The translations under genes and the position numbers were made by a program. Below the pieces are notes generated by a model, which saw nothing but the letters and a program-made list of their open reading frames with translations, was not told where the DNA came from and ran no database searches. This document shows, in pieces, positions 44,472 to 53,075 of a DNA stretch of 64,000 bases. Each line of letters starts with the position of its first letter. Within the stretch, counting starts at the first letter, position 1. This DNA is from Pleomorphomonas sp. T1.2MG-36 (GTDB taxonomy: Bacteria > Pseudomonadota > Alphaproteobacteria > Rhizobiales > Pleomorphomonadaceae): positions 992,001-1,056,000 of the forward strand of contig NZ_CATNLY010000001.1 in assembly GCF_950100655.1 (NCBI RefSeq), read 5' to 3'.

Positions 44472-45497
44472 TCAGTGGCGGGTCGGCCGACTGGCGTGGA
44501 TGACCTTGGTCGCCTGCGTGTAGATCACGCGCAGCAGGTCCTCGGCAATGGCCGGCGCCACCATCCAGCCATACCGGAACAGACCATTGACGGCGATCAC
44601 CCGGTCGCCCACCAGCACCTTCGGCACGCCGTTCATCAGCACCGGCATCAGCCCGGAGCGCAGCTCCAGCACCTCGGCGTCGGCAAAGGCCGGCAGCAGC
44701 GACACCGCATGCATCATCAGTTCGCCGGCCGAGCGCACCGACACGCCGCTGCGGTCGTCATCGACCGTCGTGGCGCCGATCACGTAGATCCCCTGGCCAC
44801 GCGGCGTCACATAGAGGGAGTAGCGATTGTGCAGAAGCCGGATCGGCCGGTTGAGCTCGATCTTGTGGCTGCGCACGATGGCCATTTCCGCCGTGACGGC
44901 CCTGAGTTCGGGAAACCGGTCGCGCGCGCCGAGGCCGCGCGTGTCAACGACGCGCTCCGCATGCAGCCCGTCGATCGTTCCGACCCAGTCGAAACGGATC
45001 CGGACGCCGCCGGCCTCAAGCACGTCCTTGAGGCCATTGAACAGAGTACGGGGATCGGCATGCGCGGCTTGCGGGAAAAACAGCCCTCGGTTGTAGATGC
45101 CGGCAAGCGACGGTTCGAGGCTGGCGATCCGCTCCTCGTCAACCCAGTCGTAGTTGAGGACGAAGGTGGAATAGTCGTCGAGCGCCGACGGCAGGCGGCG
45201 GTTGCCGAGCACCAGGGCGCCGTTGGAGATCAGCCCCGGGGCCAGCGTCGGCCACAGCTCGATCGAACGGCGGCCCAGATCGACGATGGTGGCGTCGGCG
45301 GCATCCGCCTCGCAGTCGGGGGCGAGAACGCCGGTACCGTTCCAGGCCGGCGAGGCCGCGAAGTCGCTCTGCCGTTCGTAGATCGCAACCTTGAGACCGG
45401 CACGGGCGCACATCAGCGCCGTGACAAGGCCCATGGGACCGGCGCCGACGACCGCAACGTCGATCACCTCGCGCTTGCCGCTCGCAATTTCGCTCAT
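44472..45497 (-). CDS. thiO: FAD-dependent oxidase, ThiO-like
   Basis: A 341-residue DAO-fold flavoprotein. The dinucleotide-binding motif VAVVGAGPMGLVTALMCARA is at about 14-33. Conserved parts are VDTRGLGARDRFPELR (about 180) and VIGATTVDDDRSG (about 225). Near the C-terminus come RSGLMPVLMNGVPKVLVGD and VNGLFRYGWMVAPA. Glycine oxidase ThiO supplies dehydroglycine for the thiazole ring. Position directly before thiE and thiD supports that role, but thiS and thiG are absent here, so a general amino-acid oxidase remains possible. Confidence 0.82.
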   Translation of the reverse strand: MSEIASGKREVIDVAVVGAGPMGLVTALMCARAGLKVAIYERQSDFAASPAWNGTGVLAPDCEADAADATIVDLGRRSIELWPTLAPGLISNGALVLGNRRLPSALDDYSTFVLNYDWVDEERIASLEPSLAGIYNRGLFFPQAAHADPRTLFNGLKDVLEAGGVRIRFDWVGTIDGLHAERVVDTRGLGARDRFPELRAVTAEMAIVRSHKIELNRPIRLLHNRYSLYVTPRGQGIYVIGATTVDDDRSGVSVRSAGELMMHAVSLLPAFADAEVLELRSGLMPVLMNGVPKVLVGDRVIAVNGLFRYGWMVAPAIAEDLLRVIYTQATKVIHASRPTRH

Positions 45498-45518
45498 CGA
45501 ATATCTCTCGCGCAGGAC

Positions 45519-45543
45519 GTTATGCCCGGGAATCCTGCATAAC
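45519..45543. promoter_or_regulatory. Inverted repeat upstream of thiO
   Basis: GTTATGC (45519-45525) and GCATAAC (45537-45543) form a perfect inverted repeat 22 bp before the thiO start. An overlapping alternative, GCAGGA (45512-45517) with TCCTGC (45533-45538), cannot form at the same time. It could be an operator or an RNA switch. It lacks the TPP riboswitch conserved core. Confidence 0.4.
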
Positions 45544-45628
45544 CTCTTTGGCCCGCACCCGGAACGCTGTCAACGCCATCCAGCCGCCCTCACCCGAGAA
45601 CCGAAGCTCCCGAGCGACGCAAAAGCCG

Positions 45629-45774
45629 GGCGACTGAGGCCGAAACTCGAAGTCGCCAGAAGGCGGCTTCCGGCGCCAAGCGGCGCCGCGCGGAGCGGGG
45701 CTTTCGTGGCGAAGCCTCGAAAGACGGAAAGCGGAGCGGAAGCCAAGGGCCGGAGGCCCGCCGGCGACTGAGGC
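45629..45774. repeat. Structured non-coding element with terminal direct repeats
   Basis: About 145 bp bounded by two copies of GGCGACTGAGGC (45629-45640 and 45763-45774). Inside are three hairpins: CGGCGCC/GGCGCCG (45671-45688), CTTTCG/CGAAAG (45701-45723) and GGGCC/GGCCC (45747-45759). It lies between the stop of the EamA transporter and thiO and has no convincing gene. It resembles an interspersed REP/MITE-like repeat or a structured leader. Confidence 0.5.
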
Positions 45775-45780
45775 AGAGAA

Positions 45781-46707
45781 TTAGTTAGGCGTGTCGGCGC
45801 TTCTCGCCTTGGCCTTGGCTTCGAGGATGCCAAGGCGTCGTTCCCGCCAGACGACGAACACGCCCGATGCGATCACCACCAGCGAGCCGGCGAGCACGGC
45901 CGCCGTCGGCACGTCGCTGAACACGATGTAGGAGATGATAACGATCCAGATCATGTTGATGTAGTCGAACGGCGCGATCACCGAGGCCTCGGCGAGGCGG
46001 TAGGACTGGGTCATCAACACCTGCCCGACGCCGCCGAACAGACCGGCGATGATCAGCATGCCGGCGTCGCCAAGGCTCGGCAGCACCCAGCCGAAAGGTG
46101 CCGTCACGAAGGAAAACACCGAACCGCAGGCCAGGAAGTAGAACACGATGGCGCCGGTGGTTTCGGTCGCCGTCAACTCGCGCACCGTCACGGCGGCGAC
46201 CGCGCCGAGCATGGCCGAGGCCAGCGCACAAGCGGCGCCGACGGCACGGTCGCCATGCAGACCCGAACTCAAGCCGCCCATCTGCTCCGACAGCACGATC
46301 AGCACGCCGACAAAGCCGATGCCGACGGCGGCCCAGCGGAACGCCCGGACACGCTCGTGCAGCAGAAGAGCGGCGAAGCAGACGCCGAACAGCGGCCCGG
46401 AATAGCTGATGGCCGTGGCGTCCGGCAGCGGCAGATAGGAGACCGCCGTGAACCAGCAGAACATCGAGGCCGTTCCGACCAGCGACCGGCGCACATGGCC
46501 GAGCGGGCGTACCGTGGCAAGCGAAGCGGGGAAGACGCCGAGCACCGACAGATAGACGATGACCGGGACGATGCCGAAGAAAGAGCGGAAAAACAGGATT
46601 TCCCCAGGAGGCACGCGGCCGGACACCAGCTTGATCAACGTCAGCATGATGGCGAAGGCGATGGTCGAGGCGAGCTTGAAAAGAACGCCCGCGGCAGTCG
46701 GCGACAT
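45781..46707 (-). CDS. EamA/DMT-family transporter
   Basis: A 308-residue transporter with ten hydrophobic segments made of two EamA repeats (about 8-140 and 155-288). FRSFFGIVPVIVYL and FGGVGQVLMTQSYRLAEASV are typical family segments. It is an inner-membrane metabolite exporter or importer of unknown substrate. The stop codon lies 6 bp from the structured repeat downstream. Confidence 0.88.
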   Translation of the reverse strand: MSPTAAGVLFKLASTIAFAIMLTLIKLVSGRVPPGEILFFRSFFGIVPVIVYLSVLGVFPASLATVRPLGHVRRSLVGTASMFCWFTAVSYLPLPDATAISYSGPLFGVCFAALLLHERVRAFRWAAVGIGFVGVLIVLSEQMGGLSSGLHGDRAVGAACALASAMLGAVAAVTVRELTATETTGAIVFYFLACGSVFSFVTAPFGWVLPSLGDAGMLIIAGLFGGVGQVLMTQSYRLAEASVIAPFDYINMIWIVIISYIVFSDVPTAAVLAGSLVVIASGVFVVWRERRLGILEAKAKARSADTPN

Positions 46708-46807
46708 GGGAAAGAGAGCTCCTTGCTCAGCCGCTTATATAGCGATTTGCTGCGGGACCAAGTCCCGATTTGTCATATTTTTGGACGTCAGCTTGTCTGC
46801 GCCAACC

Positions 46808-47686
46808 TCAGGCGAGATGGGATCTCAGGAAATCGACGGTCCGCTGCCAGGCGAGATCGGCCGCCGCCTTGTCGTAGCGCGCCGCCGACGTGTCGTTGTT
46901 GAAGGCGTGATTGACGCCCGGGTACATGTGGAGCTCGTAGGTCTTTCCCGCCGCTTTCAACGCCGCCTCGAACACCGGGATGCCGGCATTGATGCGATCG
47001 TCGAGGCCGGCATAGTGCAGGAGCAGCGGCGCCTTGATGGCGGCCACCGTCTCGGCCACCGGCTGCGCGCCGTAATAGGACACCGCCGCGCCGAGTTCGG
47101 GATCGGCCACCGCCGTCTGCAGCGACAGTCCGCCACCCCAGCAGAAGCCGGCGCTGCCGGCCTTGCCGTTGCTGCCCACATGGCCGCGCAGGAAGGTGGC
47201 GGCCGCCACCGCGTTGCCCACGGCCTTCACTCTGTCGAGCGCGCCGATCATCTCGCGCGCCTTGTCCTCGTCGGCGGGCGTGCCGCCGACCGGCGACAGG
47301 AAGTCCGGCGCGAGGACCATGAAGCCTTCCAGGGCAAGGCGGCGGGCGACGTCCTCGATATGACCGTTGAGCCCACGGTTCTCGTGGATGACCATCACCG
47401 CCAGCAGCGGTCCGGCCGGCAACGCGGGCCGGACGAGGTAGCCCTTCATCGTGCCGCCGTCGCCGGGGAATTCGACCGTCGAGGCATCGAGCCGATTGTC
47501 GGTCGCTTCGACGATGGCCGCCTGGGCCTGCCGGGCCTCGATCAGCGGCACGATGGCCGCCGCCGCAGCGCCCGACCCGGCGAGCTTTGCCAGCTTCTCC
47601 ATGAAGCCGCGGCGATCCAACGTCAGGTGGGTGTATTCGTCGTAGAGACGGATCATGTCCTGGGTGATGACGATGCGTTCGCTCAT
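46808..47686 (-). CDS. Dienelactone hydrolase family protein, probably Tat-exported
   Basis: A 292-residue alpha/beta hydrolase. Near the start, LDRRGFMEKLAKLAG followed by an Ala-rich stretch (about 23-50) resembles a Tat signal. The hydrolase domain shows VIHENRGLNGHIEDVARRLA (about 98-117), the nucleophile in GFCWGGG (about 178), Asp in YAGLDDRI (about 225) and His in GVNHAF (about 255). Cysteine replaces serine as in classical dienelactone hydrolases. AAGGAG before 47686 fixes the start; the frame upstream is not coding. Confidence 0.86.
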   Translation of the reverse strand: MSERIVITQDMIRLYDEYTHLTLDRRGFMEKLAKLAGSGAAAAAIVPLIEARQAQAAIVEATDNRLDASTVEFPGDGGTMKGYLVRPALPAGPLLAVMVIHENRGLNGHIEDVARRLALEGFMVLAPDFLSPVGGTPADEDKAREMIGALDRVKAVGNAVAAATFLRGHVGSNGKAGSAGFCWGGGLSLQTAVADPELGAAVSYYGAQPVAETVAAIKAPLLLHYAGLDDRINAGIPVFEAALKAAGKTYELHMYPGVNHAFNNDTSAARYDKAAADLAWQRTVDFLRSHLA

Positions 47687-47920
47687 GTCGATGGCTCCTT
47701 GCGGTCCGTTCGACGCCATTCGCCCGACATGACTTACGAAGCGAATATCATAGCAAAACGAACCACTTACGATCTGGTGTTTCGGTGGAGCTTTTGGATT
47801 CAGTATTTGAATCTCTTGATTAGGACGAGCGTCAAAAGCTGGCCTCAGCTCCCCCGGGTGCAAAACGCCCCAAGCCCACGCCGACAGTCACGTATTTTTA
47901 CTGATATGTAAACCGCATAA

Positions 47921-47936
47921 ATCCGCCTTCGCGGAT
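47921..47936 (-). terminator. Short hairpin just after the CYTH-CHAD gene
   Basis: ATCCGC and GCGGAT form a perfect 6-bp stem with a 4-nt loop two bases past the stop, followed by TTTAT on the minus strand. It is a weak to moderate terminator. Confidence 0.5.
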
Positions 47937-47937
47937 A

Positions 47938-49452
47938 TCAGTCCAGCGACAGATCGTCGGAGCGGCGCTCCCAGATCGCCTTGGCCCGCGCGCTGTGCCA
48001 GCCGAGGCAATAGCCGATCGCCCGCTCCACCGCGCCGGCCTTCGGCCCCACGGCATGGAGATCGTCGAGCAGGAGATGCGCCATGTGAATGTCGTTGAGC
48101 ACACCCAGCACGTTCTGCGCCGCCTTGACGCGGGGCAGCATCTTGCGCCGCACCGACTTCGGCATCAAAGGATCAAAGAAATCATAGGCATAGCGTAGGC
48201 GTTTGAATCTCTTCCTGAGTTCATGCCGTTCATCTGGAGAAAGAGCTTCCGGATCGCGGCCGAGCTTCTCCACCTTGCGCCGAAGGCGGGCGACCAGCCG
48301 CTCGGCAAACGGAGTGACCGGCGCGGCGAGGTCGACGCTCTGTCCGACATCGTCCATCGACAGCCAGCCGCGCGCCTCGGTGAAGGCCAGCAGATCGATC
48401 AGGAAGTTGCCCGTGGCCCGGTCGGCCAGAACGCTGGCAAGATGGGCGCGCGCCGCCTTGCGCCGCTTCTCGAGGAGGGCGATCAGCGCGGCCATGTCGT
48501 CGCCGCCGTCGAGCGGCGCCACCAGTTCGTCGATCAGCACGTCCATGTCGCGCGTCGCCGCCACGTCGGTCGCCAGGCGCTGCGCCTCGGCGGCCAGCGG
48601 CTCGGCCGCCCCCGGTGCGATGACCGGCGCGAAAATCTTCAGGGCCGTGCGAAGGCGCCGCAGCCCCACCCGCAGCTGATGGGCCCCTTCGGGATCGTCC
48701 CCCACCCGGAGCGCCGCGACATTGGCGGAGATCTGGGCAGCGCAGGATCTCAGCACCAGTTGCAAGGCCATCTCGACCGACATGTCGTCGTCAAGCTTGG
48801 CATCGATCGCCGTCGTCGGCTCGGCGGCGCCGATCTCGCCTTCGAGCAGCGCATAGCCGAGATCGGATTTGGCTTGGGTCGAGAAGTGGAAGGCAACGCC
48901 GGCCAGCGCCGGCCGCGCCACCTCGAACAGGGCGCGCCTGTCGCCCGAAAGAAGCTCGAACTCGACCTCGCGGATGTCGGCGCGGCGGCTGCCCGCCGTT
49001 GCCGTGCCGCGGTCGAGCGCCATCTCGACGCGGTCGCCGCCCGGAGTCACGATCTCCCAACGCCGCCGCGTCACCCGCATGGAGAACAGCGGCACCAGCG
49101 GCCGGCCGTCGACCAGCTTTCCCAGTTCGGCCGCCGCCTCGTCGGGCAGGCGCGTGAGATCGGGCACGCGGCCGGCATGCGGCACGTTGAACTCCGGCCG
49201 CTCGGCGAGGCCAAGCGAGAAACTGCCGGAAAACTTCACCGTCTGTTCGCCGCTCCGGCCCGACCGGCGCAGGCGAAGGCTGATGCCCTTGGCGCGCAGG
49301 GCGAGATCGGGCGTGTCGAAATAGGTGCTGACGAGCCGCTTGTCGCCCTTGGCGGCGACGCCCAGCCCCGGCAGAGTGGACAGGCGCGCCAGGCGCGAGG
49401 CGCCGGCCGCGTCCACGGCCACCTTGAGTTCGGCCTCGACCCCGTCCGCCAT
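47938..49452 (-). CDS. CYTH and CHAD domain protein
   Basis: A 504-residue two-domain protein. The CYTH triphosphate-tunnel domain (about 1-200) starts VEAELKVAV with the ExExK-type motif and has RLVSTYFDTPDLALRAKGIS and LRLRRSG. The CHAD helical domain (about 215-495) has the conserved histidines and arginines in GAHQLRVGLRRLRTALKIF and ELRKRFKRLRYAYDFF. CHAD domains bind polyphosphate; the CYTH part may hydrolyse inorganic triphosphate. Start 49452 has AGGAGG six bases upstream. Confidence 0.92.
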   Translation of the reverse strand: MADGVEAELKVAVDAAGASRLARLSTLPGLGVAAKGDKRLVSTYFDTPDLALRAKGISLRLRRSGRSGEQTVKFSGSFSLGLAERPEFNVPHAGRVPDLTRLPDEAAAELGKLVDGRPLVPLFSMRVTRRRWEIVTPGGDRVEMALDRGTATAGSRRADIREVEFELLSGDRRALFEVARPALAGVAFHFSTQAKSDLGYALLEGEIGAAEPTTAIDAKLDDDMSVEMALQLVLRSCAAQISANVAALRVGDDPEGAHQLRVGLRRLRTALKIFAPVIAPGAAEPLAAEAQRLATDVAATRDMDVLIDELVAPLDGGDDMAALIALLEKRRKAARAHLASVLADRATGNFLIDLLAFTEARGWLSMDDVGQSVDLAAPVTPFAERLVARLRRKVEKLGRDPEALSPDERHELRKRFKRLRYAYDFFDPLMPKSVRRKMLPRVKAAQNVLGVLNDIHMAHLLLDDLHAVGPKAGAVERAIGYCLGWHSARAKAIWERRSDDLSLD

Positions 49453-49745
49453 GCGCATCCTCCTCTGCATTCCTCCAATCCTATCGCTGCCGGAAGGGTT
49501 TGACGAGCCGTCGTCTGGAACGATTCGGAGTCCGGGTTGCCGCCCGTCCCTCTGAAACCGGCGGATGGTCTTCGCCGGGGGGCGGGCCGGATGCCGCATT
49601 TCTGACCGAACGGGAAAAAACGCTTGCCAATCGGTCAATTGTCGGTTCGGATAAAGGCTCGCCGGCCGACGGGGAAAAGTCACAAGAAGACCGTCCGGCC
49701 AGGCACGGGGTTCGCCGACCTTGATCGGCAACAGGGGAGTATACC

Positions 49746-51341
49746 TTGATGAAAACGATGTCCCGCCTTCTGGCGGCCACCATGCTCGTGGCGGGCCTTG
49801 CCAGCGCCGCCCACGCCAAGACGTTCGTCTACTGCTCCGAGAGCAGCCCGGAAGGCTTCGACCCGGCGCCCTACGCCGGCGGCAACACTTTCGACGCCTC
49901 TTCGAAGCCGGTCTACAATCGTCTGACCGAGTTCGACCGGGGCACCACCAACGTCATCCCCGGCCTCGCCGAGAGCTGGGACATCTCCGAAGACGGCACG
50001 GTCTACACGTTCCATCTTCGCAAGGGCGTCAAGTTCCACACCACCGAATTCTTCACGCCGACCCGCGACTTCAACGCCGACGACGTGATCTTCTCGTTCG
50101 AGCGCCAGAACGACAAGAACAATCCCTGGTACTCCTACGCTGGCGGCGCCTGGGAATACTGGACCGGCATGGACATGCCGAACCTGGTGAAGTCGCTCGA
50201 GAAGGTTGACGACTACACCGTCAAGATGACGCTTACGGCCGCCAACGCGCCGATGCTCGCCAACCTCGCCATGGACTTCGCGTCGATCCTCTCGAAGGAA
50301 TACGCCGACAAGCTCACCGCCGAAGGCAAGCAGTCCGACCTCAACCAGCTCCCCGTCGGCACCGGCCCGTTCCAGTTCGTGGCCTACGAGAAGGACGCGG
50401 TCATCCGCTATCAGGCCTTCGCCGACTACTGGGGCGGCAAGCAGAAGATCGACGACCTCGTCTTCGCCATCACCCCGGATGCCTCGGTCCGCGTTCAGAA
50501 GCTGAAGGCCGGCGAATGCCAGCTGATGCCCTATCCGAACCCGGCCGACGTGCAGGCCTTGCAGTCCGACGACAGCGTCCAGCTGATGAGCCAGGCCGGC
50601 CTCAACATCGGCTACCTCGCCTACAACGTCCTGCAGAAGCCGTTCGACGACGTGCGCGTCCGCAAGGCGCTCAACATGGCGATGAACAAGAAGGCGATCA
50701 TCGACGCCGTCTTCCAGGGCACCGGCCAGGAAGCCAAGAACCCGATTCCGCCGACCATGTGGTCCTACAACGACCAGGTCCAGGACGATCCGTACGATCC
50801 GGAAGCGGCCAAGAAGCTGCTCGCCGAGGCCGGCGTCAAGGATCTCTCCATGAAGGTGTGGGCGATGCCGGTGTCGCGTCCCTACAACCCGAATGCCCGC
50901 CGCATGGCCGAGATGATCCAGGCCGACTTCGCCAACGTCGGCGTCAAGGTCGAGATCGTCTCCTACGAGTGGGCCGAGTACCTGAAGCGCAGCCAGGACA
51001 AGGAGCGCGACGGTGCCGTGCTGATGGGCTGGACGGGCGACAACGGCGATCCGGACAACTTCCTGGCCGTGCTGGCCGGTTGTGCCGGCGTCGGCGGGTC
51101 GAACCGCGCCAACTGGTGCAACGAGGAGTTCAACAACCTGGTCGTCAAGGCGTCCAAGGTGTCGGACATCGCCGAGCGCACCAAGCTCTATGAAGACGCG
51201 CAGGTCGTCTTCAAGAAGGAAGCGCCCTGGGCGACCATCGCCCACTCGACCACCTACGTGCCGATGTCCAAGTCGGTGATCGACTACAAGGTCGATCCGC
51301 TTGGCTCGCACCGCTTCGACGGCGTCGATATCGCCGAGTAA
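49746..51341 (+). CDS. dppA: Dipeptide ABC transporter substrate-binding protein
   Basis: A 531-residue family 5 solute-binding protein with a signal peptide (residues about 4-24, cleaved after AHA). KTFVYCSESSPEGFDPAPYA is the DppA-type N-terminus. Further motifs are TYTVKMTLTAANAPMLANLA-like core strands, LPVGTGPFQF and NPIPPTMWSYND. It captures dipeptides (or haem/peptides) in the periplasm. GGGGAG lies nine bases before the ATG. A terminator-like hairpin follows, so the binding protein may be made in excess over the membrane parts. Confidence 0.94.
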   Translation: MMKTMSRLLAATMLVAGLASAAHAKTFVYCSESSPEGFDPAPYAGGNTFDASSKPVYNRLTEFDRGTTNVIPGLAESWDISEDGTVYTFHLRKGVKFHTTEFFTPTRDFNADDVIFSFERQNDKNNPWYSYAGGAWEYWTGMDMPNLVKSLEKVDDYTVKMTLTAANAPMLANLAMDFASILSKEYADKLTAEGKQSDLNQLPVGTGPFQFVAYEKDAVIRYQAFADYWGGKQKIDDLVFAITPDASVRVQKLKAGECQLMPYPNPADVQALQSDDSVQLMSQAGLNIGYLAYNVLQKPFDDVRVRKALNMAMNKKAIIDAVFQGTGQEAKNPIPPTMWSYNDQVQDDPYDPEAAKKLLAEAGVKDLSMKVWAMPVSRPYNPNARRMAEMIQADFANVGVKVEIVSYEWAEYLKRSQDKERDGAVLMGWTGDNGDPDNFLAVLAGCAGVGGSNRANWCNEEFNNLVVKASKVSDIAERTKLYEDAQVVFKKEAPWATIAHSTTYVPMSKSVIDYKVDPLGSHRFDGVDIAE

Positions 51342-51361
51342 GCGGCACCACCAAGACGGAC

Positions 51362-51394
51362 ACGGTTCCGGGGAGCAATCTCCGGAACCGTTTT
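51362..51394 (+). terminator. Terminator/attenuator after dppA
   Basis: CGGTTCCGG (51363-51371) pairs with CCGGAACCG (51382-51390), with GAG/CTC pairing inside, and ends in TTTT. It lies 20 bp past dppA inside the apparent operon, a position usual for differential expression of binding proteins. Confidence 0.8.
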
Positions 51395-51553
51395 CGCATC
51401 CGGGGACCGGTCCGGACGGCGACACACCGATTGCCTCCTCATGCGGGAAACCATGTAGGGTGGCGGAAATCGCGGCAATTTCATGCCGCGAAAATGGTCA
51501 AATATCGACGTTGTCGCTTGCAGCCCGGGTTTTCGGCGGCTACTGGAAGCCCC

Positions 51554-52051
51554 ATGCCTAACGCGCCCATCCTTCGCCCATATCGTTCCGATGACCGCGC
51601 CGCGGTCGTGCGGCTATGGCACGACGCCTGGCACGACGGCCATGGGGCGGTCCTGCCGGCGGCCGTGGTTGCCGAACGGAGCCTGGAAAGCTTCGATCTT
51701 CGCCTCGGGCCGCTCGAAGCCGGCATCCTCGTCGCCGAACGGGACGGCAACGTTGCCGGCTTTGCCGCGATCGAAGGCGATGAGATCGACCAGCTCTACG
51801 TGGCGACCGAGGCGCGCGGCACGGGCCTTGCTGCCGCGCTGCTGGCCGCAGCCGAGTCTGAACTCGTCCGGCGCGGCATTCGCGACGCGGCGATCCAGTG
51901 CTCGGCCGGCAACGATCGCGCCCATCGGTTCTACGCAAGGGCCGGCTGGCGCGACAGCGGCGTCCGGCAAGCTCCGATCTGGACTCCGGACGGGCGCCAT
52001 GAAACGCATCCGACACACATTTTCGTCAAGCAACTCTCGAGCCAGGACTGA
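51554..52051 (+). CDS. GNAT-family N-acetyltransferase
   Basis: A 165-residue GNAT enzyme. The acetyl-CoA binding motif A is IDQLYVATEARGTGLAAALL (about 78-97; R/Q-x-x-G-x-G/A type ARGTGLA). Motif B is the C-terminal NDRAHRFYARAGWRDSG (about 120-136). The start ATG at 51554 is supported by GGAAG and family length. It is placed between dppA and dppB, 9 bp before dppB, so it is probably co-transcribed with the permease genes. The substrate is unknown; an amine or peptide from the transporter is a guess. Confidence 0.85.
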   Translation: MPNAPILRPYRSDDRAAVVRLWHDAWHDGHGAVLPAAVVAERSLESFDLRLGPLEAGILVAERDGNVAGFAAIEGDEIDQLYVATEARGTGLAAALLAAAESELVRRGIRDAAIQCSAGNDRAHRFYARAGWRDSGVRQAPIWTPDGRHETHPTHIFVKQLSSQD

Positions 52052-52060
52052 CCCCGCACC

Positions 52061-53071
52061 ATGTTCGGTTTCATCCTCCGACGCCTCGGCCTCTTGATCC
52101 CGACCTTCATCGGCGTCAGCCTGGTCGCCTTCTTCTTCATCCGCTTGCTGCCGGGCGATCCGGTGCTGCTGTTGGCCGGCGAACGCGGCATATCGCCCGA
52201 GCGTTACGCCGAGCTGATGCACCGCTTCGGCTTCGACCTGCCGCTCTGGAAGCAGTTCATCTACTACTTCACCGACCTGATGCACGGCGACTTCGGCACC
52301 TCGATCTCGACCAAGAAGCCGATCTTCACCGAGTTCTTCACGCTGTTCCCGGCGACGCTGGAACTGTCGTTCTGCGCGGTGATCTTCGCCGTGGCGCTCG
52401 GCGTGCCGGCCGGCGTCATCGCCGCCGTCAAGCGCAATTCCTGGTTCGACCATACGGCCATGGCCACCGCGCTGGTCGGCTACTCCATGCCGATCTTCTG
52501 GTGGGCTCTGCTCCTCATCATCGTCTTCTCCGGCATACTTGGCTGGACGCCGGTATCCGGCCGCATCTCGCTGATGTTCTTCTTCCCCAAGGTGACCGGC
52601 TTCATGCTGATCGACAGCCTGCTGTCCGGCAAGGCGGGCGCCTTCCGGTCGGCGGCGAGCCATCTCATCCTGCCGACCATCGTGCTCGGCACCATTCCGC
52701 TTGCCGTCATCGCCCGCCAGACCCGCTCGGCCATGCTCGAAGTGTTGGGCGAGGACTACATCCGCACCGCCAAGGCCAAGGGGCTCAGCCCGTTCCGCGT
52801 CGTCGCCGTGCACGCGCTCCGCAACGCCCTGATCCCGGTGATCACCACCATCGGCCTGCAGATCGGCGTGCTGATGGCCGGCGCCATCCTGACCGAGACG
52901 ATCTTCTCCTGGCCGGGCGTCGGCAAGTGGATGGTCGATTCCATCTTCCGCCGCGACTATCCGGCCGTGCAGGGGGGGCTCGTGCTGATCGCCCTCATCG
53001 TCATGGGCGTCAATCTCGTGGTCGACATGCTCTACGGCCTCGTCAATCCCAAGATCCGGCACCAGAGGTAA
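52061..53071 (+). CDS. dppB: Dipeptide ABC transporter permease DppB
   Basis: A 336-residue permease with six membrane segments. The start FILRRLGLLIPTFIGVSLVA and LLPGDP are DppB-type, and the EAA loop that contacts the ATPase is at about 226-250 (EDYIRTAKAKGLSPFRVV). It forms the channel with DppC, which starts 4 bp after its stop. Confidence 0.95.
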   Translation: MFGFILRRLGLLIPTFIGVSLVAFFFIRLLPGDPVLLLAGERGISPERYAELMHRFGFDLPLWKQFIYYFTDLMHGDFGTSISTKKPIFTEFFTLFPATLELSFCAVIFAVALGVPAGVIAAVKRNSWFDHTAMATALVGYSMPIFWWALLLIIVFSGILGWTPVSGRISLMFFFPKVTGFMLIDSLLSGKAGAFRSAASHLILPTIVLGTIPLAVIARQTRSAMLEVLGEDYIRTAKAKGLSPFRVVAVHALRNALIPVITTIGLQIGVLMAGAILTETIFSWPGVGKWMVDSIFRRDYPAVQGGLVLIALIVMGVNLVVDMLYGLVNPKIRHQR

Positions 53072-53075
53072 CCAG

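Noticed and set aside
45498..45640. TPP riboswitch before thiO
   Set aside because: I searched the minus-strand leader for the CTGAGA and GAACCTGA-type core and did not find it.
45391..45771. Plus-strand frame across the structured repeat upstream of thiO
   Set aside because: Lys/Arg/Ala-rich low-complexity translation with no family match; hairpins and direct repeats suggest non-coding DNA.
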